Below, in pieces: positions 1-8,435 of a stretch of DNA of 64,000 nt (position 1 is the first letter of the stretch; the number at the start of each line of letters is the position of its first letter). Origin of the DNA: Oscillospiraceae bacterium. Its GTDB lineage: Bacteria; Bacillota; Clostridia; Oscillospirales; Oscillospiraceae. The stretch covers positions 124,001 to 188,000 of the forward strand of contig CADAHL010000001.1 in NCBI GenBank assembly GCA_902787755.1. The letters run 5' to 3'. The translations under genes were made by a program, and so were the position numbers. The notes under the pieces are model-generated. The model did no database searches, was not told the DNA's origin, and saw only the letters and a list, made by a program, of their open reading frames with translations.

Positions 1-63
1 TTGCTCGCTCCTGGGACTCATCTTGCCACCTCCGGATTTCTATCTCTGTTTCCGAAACGGTGC

Positions 64-1032
64 TCAGGCCTTTCCGTCGGACCCCAGAACGTGAACGATC
101 TTGTGGGCGACCATATCCTTAACGGCCTGGCGTGCGGGCTTCAGGTACTGACGGGGATCGAAGTGATCAGGATGCTCGGCGAAGTACTTGCGAATGTTGG
201 CGGTCATGGCCAGACGAATATCGGAGTCGATATTGATCTTGCAGACGGCCAGCTTCGCGGCCTCGCGCAGCTGATCCTCGGGGATACCGATGGCATCGGG
301 CATATTGCCGCCGTACTGGTTGACCATCTTGACAAACTCCTGAGGAACGGAGGAGGAGCCGTGCAGAACGATGGGGAAACCGGGCAGGCGCTTGATGCAC
401 TCATGAAGCACATCGAAGCGCAGCGGAGGAGGAACCAGCACGCCGTCGGCGTTGCGGGTGCACTGAGAAGCCTTGAACTTATAAGCGCCGTGAGAAGTGC
501 CGATGGCGATCGCCAGAGAATCGCAGCCGGTGCGGCTGACAAACTCTTCGACCTCTTCAGGACGGGTATAGCTCTCGTGACCGTGCTCAACAGAAACCTC
601 GTCTTCCACGCCGGCGAGGGTGCCGAGCTCGGCCTCCACGACTACGCCGTGGTCATGGGCATATTCCACAACTTTGCGGGTCAGGGCGATGTTCTCTTCA
701 AAGGGCTTGGAAGAGGCGTCGATCATAACGGAGGTAAAGCCGCCGTCGATGCAGGACTTGCAAAGCTCAAAGGTGTCGCCATGGTCCAGATGCAGAGCGA
801 TGGGAATGTCGGGGTTCTCGATAATGGCGGCTTCCACCAGCTTGACCAGATAGGTGTGGTTGGCGTAGGCACGCGCACCCTTGGAGACCTGCAGGATCAC
901 GGGACTCTTCAGTTCGCCGGCCGCCTCGGTGATACCCTGGACGATCTCCATGTTATTGACGTTGAAAGCACCGATAGCATAACCGCCGTCATAAGCCTTC
1001 GCGAACATTTCTTTCGTTGTTACAAGTGCCAT
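64..1032 (-). CDS. fba: Class II fructose-1,6-bisphosphate aldolase
   Basis: This gene splits fructose-1,6-bisphosphate into DHAP and glyceraldehyde-3-phosphate in cytoplasmic glycolysis, and runs in reverse in gluconeogenesis. The 322-residue protein has the class II zinc-enzyme landmarks: HLDHGD at 81-86 (zinc ligand H84), VEAELG near 133-138, GTSHGAYKF near 179-187 (H181), VLHGS with H224 and NIDSD near 267-271. Two in-frame ATGs lie close together. The one at 1038 sits only one or two bases after the Shine-Dalgarno AAGGAGA, whereas the one at 1032 is about 8 bases away and gives the family-typical N-terminus MALVTTKEMF, so 1032 is chosen. It is transcribed divergently from the phosphofructokinase gene, which fits co-control of glycolysis. 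Codon use is strongly selected, as expected for an abundant enzyme. Identification is secure. Confidence 0.96.
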   Translation of the reverse strand: MALVTTKEMFAKAYDGGYAIGAFNVNNMEIVQGITEAAGELKSPVILQVSKGARAYANHTYLVKLVEAAIIENPDIPIALHLDHGDTFELCKSCIDGGFTSVMIDASSKPFEENIALTRKVVEYAHDHGVVVEAELGTLAGVEDEVSVEHGHESYTRPEEVEEFVSRTGCDSLAIAIGTSHGAYKFKASQCTRNADGVLVPPPLRFDVLHECIKRLPGFPIVLHGSSSVPQEFVKMVNQYGGNMPDAIGIPEDQLREAAKLAVCKINIDSDIRLAMTANIRKYFAEHPDHFDPRQYLKPARQAVKDMVAHKIVHVLGSDGKA

Positions 1033-1071
1033 TTTCATTCTCCTTATACAAATTTTTGTTCAATTAGCATA

Positions 1072-1100
1072 TTTACAAATTTGCTTTTATATTATATGCT
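1072..1100 (+). promoter_or_regulatory. Candidate pfk promoter
   Basis: TTTACA (1072-1077) and TATGCT (1095-1100) are separated by 17 bases. The -10 is imperfect, and it shares DNA with the minus-strand fba promoter. Other AT-rich hexamers nearby could serve instead, so confidence is modest. Confidence 0.4.
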
Positions 1101-1119
1101 CAAACACTGTGAGAATCAA
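1091..1119 (-). promoter_or_regulatory. Probable fba promoter
   Basis: On the minus strand TTGATT (1119-1114) is followed after 17 bases by TATAAT (1096-1091). The start site would lie near 1084, giving a leader of about 50 bases to the fba ATG. It overlaps a candidate promoter for the divergent phosphofructokinase gene, so the two may compete or be co-regulated. Confidence 0.7.
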
Positions 1120-1174
1120 GAAGCACATTGAACAAAACGAAAAATTTTTCAAATTTTATGGAGGCTGTAAATCA

Positions 1175-2416
1175 ATGAGCAAGAAACTGATCGGATCCTG
1201 CATTTTTGGTCAGTCCGGCGGTCCTACCGCTGTTATCAACGCCAGTGCCTACGGTGTGATTCGCGCGGCTCTGGACGCGGAGGAGATCACCAAAGTCTAT
1301 GGAGCGGCCCATGGCATCAAGGGCGTCCTGGACGATAAGCTGTACGTGATGGACGAGGAAGACCCTGAAGAGCTGCGTCTGCTGCTGCACACTCCTTCCT
1401 CCGAGCTCGGTTCCTGCCGCTACAAGATCGCCGATCCCGAAGTGGACGACACCGATTACAAGCGGATCCTTGAGATCTTCAAAAAGTACAATGTTCGGTA
1501 CTTTTTCTATAATGGCGGTAACGATTCCATGGATACCTGCAATAAGATCAGCCGGTATATGGAGTCTGTCGGCTATGAGTGCCGTGTGATGGGTGTTCCC
1601 AAGACGATTGACAACGACCTGTTCGGTACCGACCACTGCCCCGGTTTTGCCAGCGCCGCCAAGTACATTGCCACGTCCTGCATGGAGATCAACAAAGACG
1701 CCCGCGTTTACGACAACGGGATGATCACCATCGTGGAGATCATGGGCCGTCACGCCGGCTGGCTGGCTGCCAGCTCCGCCCTCGCTACCGAGTATGGTTC
1801 CGGTCCGGATCTGATTTACCTGCCCGAGACCAACTTTAATATGGATCAGTTCCTGGCGGATGTGGACGAATTGTACAAAGCCAACGGCAAGGTCCTCGTT
1901 GCTGTTTCCGAAGGCATCCATTATGCTGACGGCAGCTTTGTTTCCGAGGCAAAGACCTCTGCCACCGACGGCTTCGGTCATGCCCAGCTGGGCGGCCTGG
2001 CTGCTCACCTGGCCGAGATCGTCAAGCGCCACACCGGCGCCAAGGTCCGCGGCATTGAGCTGAGCCTTCTGCAGCGCTGCGGCGCTCACCTGGCCTCCGA
2101 GACCGATATCGAGGAAGCCTGCGCGGCCGGCAAAGAGGCGGTGGAGCAGGCGGTTCACGGCGTTACCGGTCAGATGGTGGCGTTTGAGCGCGAGTGCATC
2201 GACGGCAAGTACCACTGCAAACTGGTCCTTCTTCCGCTGAGCAAGGTCGCCAACTATGAGAAGAAGGTGCCCCTGGAATGGATCAACGAGCAGCAGAACG
2301 GTCTGAAGCATGAGTTTATCGATTACGTGCTGCCTCTCATTCAGGGCGAGCCCAAGCTTCCGCTGGTGGATTCCCTTCCCCGCTATGCCAGACTGAAGAA
2401 GATCCTGGCAAAATAA
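1175..2416 (+). CDS. 6-phosphofructokinase, probably pyrophosphate-dependent
   Basis: This enzyme phosphorylates fructose-6-phosphate in glycolysis. Of the two residues that separate the donor types, the protein (413 residues) has Asp in GGNDS (114-118) and Lys in PKTIDND (142-148). In E. coli ATP-PFK both positions are Gly (GGDGS, PGTIDND); Asp/Lys is the established signature of PPi-dependent enzymes, so PPi is the likely donor and the reaction would be reversible. MGRHAGW at 190-196 is the usual substrate-site segment. One oddity is Asn where most family members keep Asp in the GGD/N turn. The start is the ATG at 1175, ten bases after GGAGG (1160-1164); an upstream in-frame ATG at 1109 lacks a ribosome site. 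It lies divergently from fba. Confidence 0.93.
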   Translation: MSKKLIGSCIFGQSGGPTAVINASAYGVIRAALDAEEITKVYGAAHGIKGVLDDKLYVMDEEDPEELRLLLHTPSSELGSCRYKIADPEVDDTDYKRILEIFKKYNVRYFFYNGGNDSMDTCNKISRYMESVGYECRVMGVPKTIDNDLFGTDHCPGFASAAKYIATSCMEINKDARVYDNGMITIVEIMGRHAGWLAASSALATEYGSGPDLIYLPETNFNMDQFLADVDELYKANGKVLVAVSEGIHYADGSFVSEAKTSATDGFGHAQLGGLAAHLAEIVKRHTGAKVRGIELSLLQRCGAHLASETDIEEACAAGKEAVEQAVHGVTGQMVAFERECIDGKYHCKLVLLPLSKVANYEKKVPLEWINEQQNGLKHEFIDYVLPLIQGEPKLPLVDSLPRYARLKKILAK

Positions 2417-2435
2417 AGAAAACAAATAATACAGT

Positions 2436-2473
2436 GAGGAGCCGCAGAGAACATCTTGTTTCTGCGGCTCCTC
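2436..2473. terminator. Hairpin between convergent pfk and obgE
   Basis: A 13-bp perfect inverted repeat (2436-2448 with 2461-2473, core GGAGCCGCAGA) separates the convergent 3' ends of the phosphofructokinase and obgE genes. Neither side has a clean T-run, so it may act as a weak bidirectional terminator or only as an mRNA 3' end stabiliser. Confidence 0.6.
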
Positions 2474-2491
2474 TTCTTGCTCTGTATCGGT

Positions 2492-3772
2492 TCAGTCCTG
2501 ATATTCGAACATCAGGTCATACATGCTGACGGTATCTCCGTTTTTCACGCCCATCGCTTCCATGCGCTCAAAAACGCCGGCCTCACGAAGAACGCGGTCG
2601 AAGAACATGCGGCTTTCATAATCGGAGAAATTGACGGTGGCAACCAGGCGCTGCAGCCAGGGTCCCTCCACGACCCACATGTCATCGAAATGCTGAATGC
2701 TCAACTCCTCAGAAGTGTCAACGACCGGCTCCGGCGGGACGTAATCCGCTTCAAAGCTCAGAATGGGAGGAAGCTCGGCCAGACGTCTGGCGCACTCCCC
2801 TACCAACTGCCTGGTGCCCTCGTGAGTGACAGCACTCATCTCAAAGAAGCTGTATCCCTGCTCCTCCACGTGCTTTTTCAGCCGTTCGATATTTTCACGA
2901 TCGCCAAGGAGATCGCACTTGTTGGCCGCCACGATCTGAGGGCGCTCAGCAAGCTCCGGACTGTATTCCCTGAGCTCAGCCTGGATCGCTTCAAAATCCT
3001 CAACGGGATCCCGGCCCTCGCTGCCGGACACGTCCACCAGATGGATCAGCAGGCGGCATCGGTCAATATGACGAAGAAAATCATGTCCAAGACCGGCTCC
3101 CTCCGAAGCGCCTTCAATGATACCGGGAATATCGGCCATGACGAAAGATACGCCCTCATCCACATACACGACGCCCAGGTTGGGAAACAGCGTGGTGAAG
3201 TGATAATTGGCGATCTTCGGGTGCGCTTTGCTGACTACGGAAAGCAGCGTGGATTTCCCCACGTTGGGGAAGCCAACGAGACCGACGTCCGCCAGAAGCT
3301 TCAATTCCAGCGTGATGTCATGACTTTCACCGGGCAGGCCGGGTTTTGCAAAGCGGGGAACCTGCCTCGTGGGCGTGGCGAAATGGAGATTTCCCCATCC
3401 GCCGCGGCCGCCTTTGGCCGCGACCCAGTTTTCCCCGGTGGACATATCATGCATCAGGGCGCCGGTTTCCGTATCACGAATCAGTGTGCCCCGTGGGACT
3501 TTGATGTAAAGGGTCTCTCCGTCCTTCCCATAGCAGCGCTTGCCCTGACCGTTTGCTCCGTTCCCGGCCACATATTTTCTCTTATAGCGAAAGTCCATCA
3601 GAGTGGACATGTTGTCATCCACGACGAAGACAACGTCCCCTCCCCTGCCGCCGTCGCCCCCGTCAGGGCCGCCTGCAGCGATATACTTCTCTCTATGAAA
3701 GGCTACAGCACCGTCGCCGCCTTTTCCGGCATGTACGGTGATCCGGGCCTTATCCACAAAACCGGCTGCCAT
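2492..3772 (-). CDS. obgE: Obg-family GTPase, ribosome assembly
   Basis: ObgE is an essential GTPase that binds the 50S subunit and takes part in ribosome assembly and stress signalling. In the 426-residue protein, residues 1-160 form the glycine-rich Obg fold (KGGDG, GGPDGGDGGRGGD). The G domain follows with G1 GFPNVGKST at 167-175, G3 DIPG at 214-217 and G4 NKCD. The C-terminal OCT domain ends in the SMYDLMFEYQD segment. The ATG at 3772 is preceded by a strong GAGGAGG; an upstream in-frame reading starting at 3820 runs through a terminator hairpin and is rejected. It lies downstream of rplU-rpmA as in most bacteria, but with an intrinsic terminator between rpmA and obgE. Confidence 0.96.
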   Translation of the reverse strand: MAAGFVDKARITVHAGKGGDGAVAFHREKYIAAGGPDGGDGGRGGDVVFVVDDNMSTLMDFRYKRKYVAGNGANGQGKRCYGKDGETLYIKVPRGTLIRDTETGALMHDMSTGENWVAAKGGRGGWGNLHFATPTRQVPRFAKPGLPGESHDITLELKLLADVGLVGFPNVGKSTLLSVVSKAHPKIANYHFTTLFPNLGVVYVDEGVSFVMADIPGIIEGASEGAGLGHDFLRHIDRCRLLIHLVDVSGSEGRDPVEDFEAIQAELREYSPELAERPQIVAANKCDLLGDRENIERLKKHVEEQGYSFFEMSAVTHEGTRQLVGECARRLAELPPILSFEADYVPPEPVVDTSEELSIQHFDDMWVVEGPWLQRLVATVNFSDYESRMFFDRVLREAGVFERMEAMGVKNGDTVSMYDLMFEYQD

Positions 3773-3811
3773 CGCCGCCTCCTCTCTCGCTTTTATGAGC
3801 GAACCATAGCC

Positions 3812-3844
3812 AAAAAACAAGGCCGGACATACGTCCGGCCTTGT
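3812..3844 (-). terminator. Intrinsic terminator between rpmA and obgE
   Basis: On the minus strand a 12-bp stem (ACAAGGCCGGAC with GTCCGGCCTTGT, 4-base loop) is followed directly by six T residues. It lies after the rpmA stop and 40 bases before the obgE start, so it should limit obgE transcription relative to the ribosomal protein genes. Confidence 0.9.
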
Positions 3845-3853
3845 CGGTCAATC

Positions 3854-4117
3854 TTACTGAGCGATTTCTTCGTAAACAGAGACCTTTTTCTTGTCCTTGC
3901 CCAAGCGCTCGAACTTCACAGTGCCGTCAACGAGAGCGAACAGAGTGTCGTCCTTCCCCTTGCCAACGTTGGTGCCGGGGTGAATCTTGGTTCCGCGCTG
4001 TCTGACAAGGATGTTGCCGGCGAGGACGAACTGACCGTCAGCCCTCTTGGCGCCAAGACGCTTAGACTCACTGTCGCGGCCGTTCTTGGTAGAACCCATA
4101 CCTTTTTTATGTGCCAT
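3854..4117 (-). CDS. rpmA: Large-subunit ribosomal protein L27 (bL27)
   Basis: bL27 (87 residues) is part of the 50S subunit, with its N-terminal tail reaching the peptidyl-transferase centre. The sequence starts [19 protein letters not shown], the conserved mature N-terminus. Many Firmicutes make L27 with a short extra leader ending in a phenylalanine-rich cleavage site removed by the protease Prp. Here an in-frame TAG stands immediately before the ATG, so no leader is possible, and no prp gene lies between rplU and rpmA. The ribosome site is GGAGGTG about 10 bases upstream. It is co-transcribed with rplU, 39 bases downstream of it. Confidence 0.97.
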   Translation of the reverse strand: MAHKKGMGSTKNGRDSESKRLGAKRADGQFVLAGNILVRQRGTKIHPGTNVGKGKDDTLFALVDGTVKFERLGKDKKKVSVYEEIAQ

Positions 4118-4156
4118 CTAGGTTACACCTCCATTAGTCAAAATCAGTTGCGGAAA

Positions 4157-4468
4157 TCAGGCGTTGATCGAAACGATCTGAACCTTGGTGTAGGGCTGTC
4201 TGTGGCCCTGAGTACGACGATAACCCTTTTTGGGCTTCATCTTGTAGACGCGAACCTTCGCGCCCTTGCCGTTCTTCAGAACGTGTGCGGTAACAGTAGC
4301 GCCTTCCACGGCGGGCTGACCGAAAACTGTATTCTCACCGTCGATCAGAGCCAGAACCTTGTCAAAAACGACGTTTTCGCTGACTTCGGCATCCAGCTTC
4401 TCGATGAAGATCTCATCGCCCTCGGTAACACGGTACTGCTTGCCACCGGTCACAATAATAGCAGTCAT
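4157..4468 (-). CDS. rplU: Large-subunit ribosomal protein L21 (bL21)
   Basis: bL21 (103 residues) binds 23S rRNA in the 50S subunit. The N-terminal [11 protein letters not shown] and the C-terminal [17 protein letters not shown] segments are diagnostic. It is the first gene of the rplU-rpmA unit, with a strong extended -10 promoter about 85 bases upstream and GAGGGAGGA as ribosome site. The gene that usually sits between rplU and rpmA in Firmicutes (the Prp protease) is absent. Confidence 0.97.
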   Translation of the reverse strand: MTAIIVTGGKQYRVTEGDEIFIEKLDAEVSENVVFDKVLALIDGENTVFGQPAVEGATVTAHVLKNGKGAKVRVYKMKPKKGYRRTQGHRQPYTKVQIVSINA

Positions 4469-4549
4469 GAACTTATCCTCCCTCTTTACAGGACTCGCTC
4501 TTGAGGCGGAGCAAGGCTCGCTTTATGGCCCCTTTAATGCGGCCTTAGT

Positions 4550-4578
4550 AGAATACCACAAGAGTTGGACAAAGTCAA
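4550..4578 (-). promoter_or_regulatory. rplU-rpmA promoter and leader
   Basis: TTGACT (4578-4573) and TATTCT (4555-4550) are 17 bases apart, with TGG forming an extended -10. The roughly 75-base leader down to the rplU ATG contains GGCC repeats that can pair and a GC-rich hairpin. It could be the autoregulatory L21 leader known in Firmicutes, but I cannot match the consensus by eye. Confidence 0.8.
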
Positions 4579-4605
4579 CAACTTTTTCTCAATAATTTGT
4601 GATTA

Positions 4606-5940
4606 TCAGCCAACAGCCTCAACAGTATCATCCACCAGCATAGGATGGCCGTCCTCACCGCTTTGGCTGAGCAGCTTTGTGTGCACCTGCCCGTCTGAGG
4701 TGGTATAGCGGATCATCAGATTGGGCAGACCATCGGGAATGTCGCTCTTGATCTGAACGGCGCTGTTGCACAGCTGGGCAGCCTTCCAAAGCTGTCCATG
4801 CGCAAAGAAGCTGCTGGTAAAATCAGAATAATAGGCGTTGCAAATCGTCACGTCGTAGAGCGTTCCTCTTGCGACAAGACACCACTCTCCGCCGACTTCG
4901 TCCAAGGCCAGGCGGTCCACGATCCAAAGGCCTCCGTCCGGGACGGCGTCCAGAGAGATCACTTCCAGCTCTCCTTCTTCCGTCCGCTCTTCAGGGAACC
5001 AGGCTTCGTCAAGATATCCGTAGAGCTGGTCGTACGGGAATACAAATGTGACGATACCGTCGGCATAGGACGCCAGTTCATAGACGTCTGAAAAGATCAC
5101 GAGGCCCTGATCGTTGAAGTAGAAAGAACCGTCGCGGATAAGATCCTCCAAAGCTTGGGAGAGGTCTTTCTCATAGAGGAAATTGCTGTAATATTCCCGC
5201 AGATCCGGTTCAAGACTGTTGAACATGGAATCCCGCAGATATGCCTTCATCCCGTCCGTATCCCTGCAGAGATCCTCCAGGTGGAGCCTTGCCCCGGTCT
5301 CACTGGAATACAGATAGGCGCGGTCCGTATAGATGCCGTGGGCGCCGCCGGTATAACTGTAATCGGTGAAGACAAGGCAAATCATTTTACTGTCGAGCCG
5401 CTCCACCCGAACGGTGCGGGTGCTGGAATACTCAAGAGGCAGATCGCCGCCACTGTGATAATTGACGTAGAAATTATCTTCCGCCGCCTCCAGCATACCG
5501 AGAAAGCCGGACGGCATGGAGCCTTCCGCTTCTTCGCCGTAGCTGTCGCCGGTATAGTACGTCTCGTTGATCCGTGCGATCGACTCATTCACAGCAGCCG
5601 CTGCCGCCTCATTGCCTTCCATGTACACCGTCGGGGTGTCATAACCGAAGGTGAGGATCAGCTGAGTCCCGTCCGCAGGATCATATTGCTCCATGGTGGT
5701 GTTTTCGATGCGGACGATGATGGACGGCTCCGGCTCCTCGCCCAGATCGCCCAGATAAGCGCCGGGGGTCGGCTCGACACTTTGGCTGAGCGCCGGCTCT
5801 TCCTCATCGTAGAGGCCCACCGTGGGTAAGGGCGGCAATTCGATATCCTTCAGCTTTTCCAAATCTTCCACACCACCGCAGGCGCAAAGTAGGACTGCAA
5901 GCGCCAGGGCGAATACGAGTATAAATATCCTCTTTTTCAA
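4606..5940 (-). CDS. Secreted lipoprotein with DUF3298-like domain (RsiV-type)
   Basis: This 444-residue protein has a lipoprotein signal peptide: KKR, a hydrophobic stretch and a lipobox ending LLCAC, so Cys21 should be lipidated and the protein anchored outside the membrane. An acidic Pro/Glu-rich linker (about 22-75) leads into a domain with SYTGGAHGIY near residues 195-205 and a Y-D-Q-L segment, which resemble the DUF3298/RsiV or PdaC family of cell-wall sensors and esterases. The molecular function is not known. The start is TTG at 5940, without a competing ATG. It follows the CYTH gene by 17 bases on the same strand and is likely co-transcribed. The fold assignment is by motif only. Confidence 0.75.
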   Translation of the reverse strand: MKKRIFILVFALALAVLLCACGGVEDLEKLKDIELPPLPTVGLYDEEEPALSQSVEPTPGAYLGDLGEEPEPSIIVRIENTTMEQYDPADGTQLILTFGYDTPTVYMEGNEAAAAAVNESIARINETYYTGDSYGEEAEGSMPSGFLGMLEAAEDNFYVNYHSGGDLPLEYSSTRTVRVERLDSKMICLVFTDYSYTGGAHGIYTDRAYLYSSETGARLHLEDLCRDTDGMKAYLRDSMFNSLEPDLREYYSNFLYEKDLSQALEDLIRDGSFYFNDQGLVIFSDVYELASYADGIVTFVFPYDQLYGYLDEAWFPEERTEEGELEVISLDAVPDGGLWIVDRLALDEVGGEWCLVARGTLYDVTICNAYYSDFTSSFFAHGQLWKAAQLCNSAVQIKSDIPDGLPNLMIRYTTSDGQVHTKLLSQSGEDGHPMLVDDTVEAVG

Positions 5941-5957
5941 TGGTAACGCTCTCTTTC

Positions 5958-6464
5958 TTATGTGATTGGATCTTCGGGGATCGCTCTGGCCAGACTGGAA
6001 TTGGTATATCGCCCGTCAGACGTGACTTCCCGGATGATCTGAAGCTGAGGAGGGAGCGTAAAGCGCTGCTCCTCGTCGTCAAGCTCGATCTCAAGGATCG
6101 CCCGATCTTTCCAGAACGGAAAAATATCAACCTCCAGCGTAAAGCCTTCCCAGGGGATGCACCAACGGGTTTTGTCGACTCTCCTTCTCTCCGGATCGGC
6201 CTGTTGAAGAAGCCGAAGGTATTCCTCCTCCGGGATCTCTCGTTCGATCTCCACCCTGCTCCGGTCACTGATCCGGGTTTTAGTGGTTTGGGTGAAGACC
6301 CAGCGCCCTTCCCTTCCCCGCTTTCTGACCCGGGCGGTAAATTCCTTCGGAGCCTGCAGATACGTCTGTTCGATCCGCGTCCACTCCCCTGCCTGTTCCA
6401 GATAAGCAGGGTCGGGCATGTAAATCAAAAACTTGCGTTCGATCTCCATGTCGTTTTTATTCAT
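5958..6464 (-). CDS. CYTH-domain triphosphatase-like protein
   Basis: This 168-residue protein belongs to the CYTH (CyaB-thiamine triphosphatase) superfamily of cytoplasmic, metal-dependent tunnel enzymes that act on inorganic or organic triphosphates. The hallmark ExExK motif is EIERK at 7-11. The alternating charged strands expected of the barrel follow: ARVRKRG, VEIEREI, KTRW, LEVDIF and ILEIELDD. Substrate cannot be told from sequence; tripolyphosphatase is the common activity among short bacterial members. It has its own promoter at 6494-6522 and is followed by the lipoprotein gene. Confidence 0.85.
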   Translation of the reverse strand: MNKNDMEIERKFLIYMPDPAYLEQAGEWTRIEQTYLQAPKEFTARVRKRGREGRWVFTQTTKTRISDRSRVEIEREIPEEEYLRLLQQADPERRRVDKTRWCIPWEGFTLEVDIFPFWKDRAILEIELDDEEQRFTLPPQLQIIREVTSDGRYTNSSLARAIPEDPIT

Positions 6465-6493
6465 AGGCCCTCCCCACTTAGGCGTTTTTCAAT

Positions 6494-6522
6494 ATTATAC
6501 CCTTGATCTGTGAACAAATCAA
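6494..6522 (-). promoter_or_regulatory. CYTH-lipoprotein promoter with flanking inverted repeat
   Basis: TTGATT (6522-6517) and TATAAT (6499-6494) are 17 bases apart. A 7-bp inverted repeat (CCTTGAT at 6501-6507 and ATCAAGG at 6518-6524) covers the -35 and most of the spacer, which is where a repressor would bind. Confidence 0.75.
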
Positions 6523-6528
6523 GGCCGC

Positions 6529-8373
6529 TCAGGCGCGCTTGTCGGCTTCCATATCCAGGATCTTCCGGAACTGGGTCTCGTACAGGTCTCGATACACACC
6601 GCCCTGCTCCAGCAGCTCTTCGTGGGTTCCCTGCTCGCAGATGACGCCGTCCTTTACGACCAGGATCTGATCCGCTTTCAGAATCGTAGAGAGCCTGTGG
6701 GCGATAACGATGCTGGTCCGTCCTTCCATCAAAGCGTCCAGCGCTTCCTGGATCGCGTTCTCCGTGATCGAGTCGAGAGCGGATGTGGCCTCGTCCAGGA
6801 TCAGAATCTTGGGATCCTTCAGGATCACCCGGGCAATGGAAAGGCGCTGCTTTTCACCGCCGGAGAGCTTCAGTCCGCGGTTGCCCACGACCGTGTCATA
6901 GCCCTGTGGCTGGGTGGCGATGAAATCGGAGAGTCTGGCAATATAGCAGGCGGCTTCGATTTCTTCCGCGGTGGCGTCTTCTTTGGCGTAGAGCAGATTT
7001 TCCCGGATGGTTCCATTGAACAGATAACTGTCCTGGGTTACCACACCGATCTGCTCGCGAAGATATTTCAGGTCAAAATCCCTTACGTCCACGCCGGCGA
7101 TCTTTACACTGCCGCCCAGAACGTCGTAGAGTCTGGGAATCAGATTTACGATGGTCGATTTCCCGGAACCGGAGGGTCCCACGATGGCGTACATCTTTCC
7201 GCCTGGGACGGTAAAGTTCACGTCGGTCAGAAGCGGCTTGTCGGGATCGTAGGAGAAGGCAACGTGATCATAGACGATATCCTGATCCGTCACATCCGGC
7301 TTTTCTCCCTGCTCCGGGGACTGGATGGGGTTGGACATGTCGAAATAATCGAAGATCCTGGTAAACAGAGCGAGAGAGCGGGTGAAGTCCACATGGATGT
7401 TCAGCAGAGATTCTATGGGGCGGTAGAGCCGGTTTACGAGCGCGACCGTGGCGGTTATGGTACCGACGGTAAGACCGGGATCCGAGCGGGAGATGATGAA
7501 ATAGCCGCCGGCAAAGTAAATGAGCAGAGGACCCAACTGGGTAAACATACCCATTACGACCCGAAACCACTTGCCGCTTCTCTGCTCCTTCAGCGCAAGG
7601 CTTGTGACCTCTTCGTTCACGTCCACAAAACGCTGGTATTCTTTTTCCTCACGGGTGAAGAGCTTCACCAGCAGAGAACCGCTGACAGACAGCGTCTCGT
7701 TGATGAGCTGATTCATCTCGTCGCTTTTGGCCTGACTTTCGGACAGGATCTTCCAGCGGGTCTTGCCTACGCTTTTCGTGGGCAGAACCAGCAGAGGAAT
7801 CACGATCACGCCGACGATCGCCAGCTTCCAGCTCATGGTGAACAGGGCGACAAGAGTTGTTACAACCGTAGCCGCATTGGATACGATGCTGCTGAGAGTC
7901 CCGGAGATCACGCCGCTGACGCCGCTGATATCGGTGTTCATACGGGTGATAATATCGCCCTGCTTTTCCGAAGTAAAAAAGGCGTGTGGCATGTGCTGCA
8001 GATGGTCATACATCTGGTTTTTCATATCAAAGATGATCCGCTGGGAGATCCAGGCGTTGATATAGCTCTCCAGTACACCGATCACCTGTGAGGCTGCGAG
8101 GGTAACGAAGGCTGTGATCAGCAGCTGAATTAACAGCCGCATATTCTTCCCCACCAGAGCTTCGTCTACGATTCGCCCGGTAATAATGCTGGGCAGCAGG
8201 CCCACAACCGCGGACAGCAGAATCGCCGCGAAGACCAGCAGAAATTGAAGCCAGTATGGCTTCAGATAAGACAGGATCCGCCGTATCAGGGCTCCGTTTA
8301 CCTCGGGCAGATGCTCTTTCTCCTCATCGGTCAGAAAGCCTCTCGGCCCCATTCCCCTTCCCGGCCCGGCCAT
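6529..8373 (-). CDS. ABC exporter, fused membrane and ATPase domains
   Basis: This is a half-size ABC exporter of 614 residues that should work as a dimer in the plasma membrane. Residues 30-350 form the six-helix transmembrane domain (hydrophobic stretches near 43-63, 80-100, 165-182, 185-199, 280-297). The ATPase domain has Walker A GPSGSGKST at 399-407, signature LSGGEKQR at 503-510 and Walker B ILILDE at 523-528, followed by the switch histidine in IAHRLST. The family (MsbA/LmrA-like multidrug or lipid exporters) does not fix the substrate. The gene is single, with a near-consensus promoter and GGGGG ribosome site, so a homodimer is likely unless a partner lies elsewhere. Confidence 0.92.
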   Translation of the reverse strand: MAGPGRGMGPRGFLTDEEKEHLPEVNGALIRRILSYLKPYWLQFLLVFAAILLSAVVGLLPSIITGRIVDEALVGKNMRLLIQLLITAFVTLAASQVIGVLESYINAWISQRIIFDMKNQMYDHLQHMPHAFFTSEKQGDIITRMNTDISGVSGVISGTLSSIVSNAATVVTTLVALFTMSWKLAIVGVIVIPLLVLPTKSVGKTRWKILSESQAKSDEMNQLINETLSVSGSLLVKLFTREEKEYQRFVDVNEEVTSLALKEQRSGKWFRVVMGMFTQLGPLLIYFAGGYFIISRSDPGLTVGTITATVALVNRLYRPIESLLNIHVDFTRSLALFTRIFDYFDMSNPIQSPEQGEKPDVTDQDIVYDHVAFSYDPDKPLLTDVNFTVPGGKMYAIVGPSGSGKSTIVNLIPRLYDVLGGSVKIAGVDVRDFDLKYLREQIGVVTQDSYLFNGTIRENLLYAKEDATAEEIEAACYIARLSDFIATQPQGYDTVVGNRGLKLSGGEKQRLSIARVILKDPKILILDEATSALDSITENAIQEALDALMEGRTSIVIAHRLSTILKADQILVVKDGVICEQGTHEELLEQGGVYRDLYETQFRKILDMEADKRA

Positions 8374-8403
8374 CTGTATTTCCCCCTTTATTCTTTTTGC
8401 TCC

Positions 8404-8432
8404 ATTTTATTTAGTCCAATCCTTTTTGTCAA
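8404..8432 (-). promoter_or_regulatory. ABC exporter promoter
   Basis: Consensus TTGACA (8432-8427) and TAAAAT (8409-8404) are 17 bases apart. It starts immediately after the terminator of the aromatic operon, so the exporter is a separate unit. Confidence 0.85.
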
Positions 8433-8435
8433 GAA

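Noticed and set aside
1..1131. 376-residue open frame on the plus strand over fba
   Set aside because: It lies antisense to the clearly identified aldolase and encodes no recognisable protein; it is a by-product of GC-rich codon bias.
2456..4504. 682-residue plus-strand frame across obgE, rpmA and rplU
   Set aside because: It crosses three minus-strand genes and a terminator and has no homology that I can recognise.
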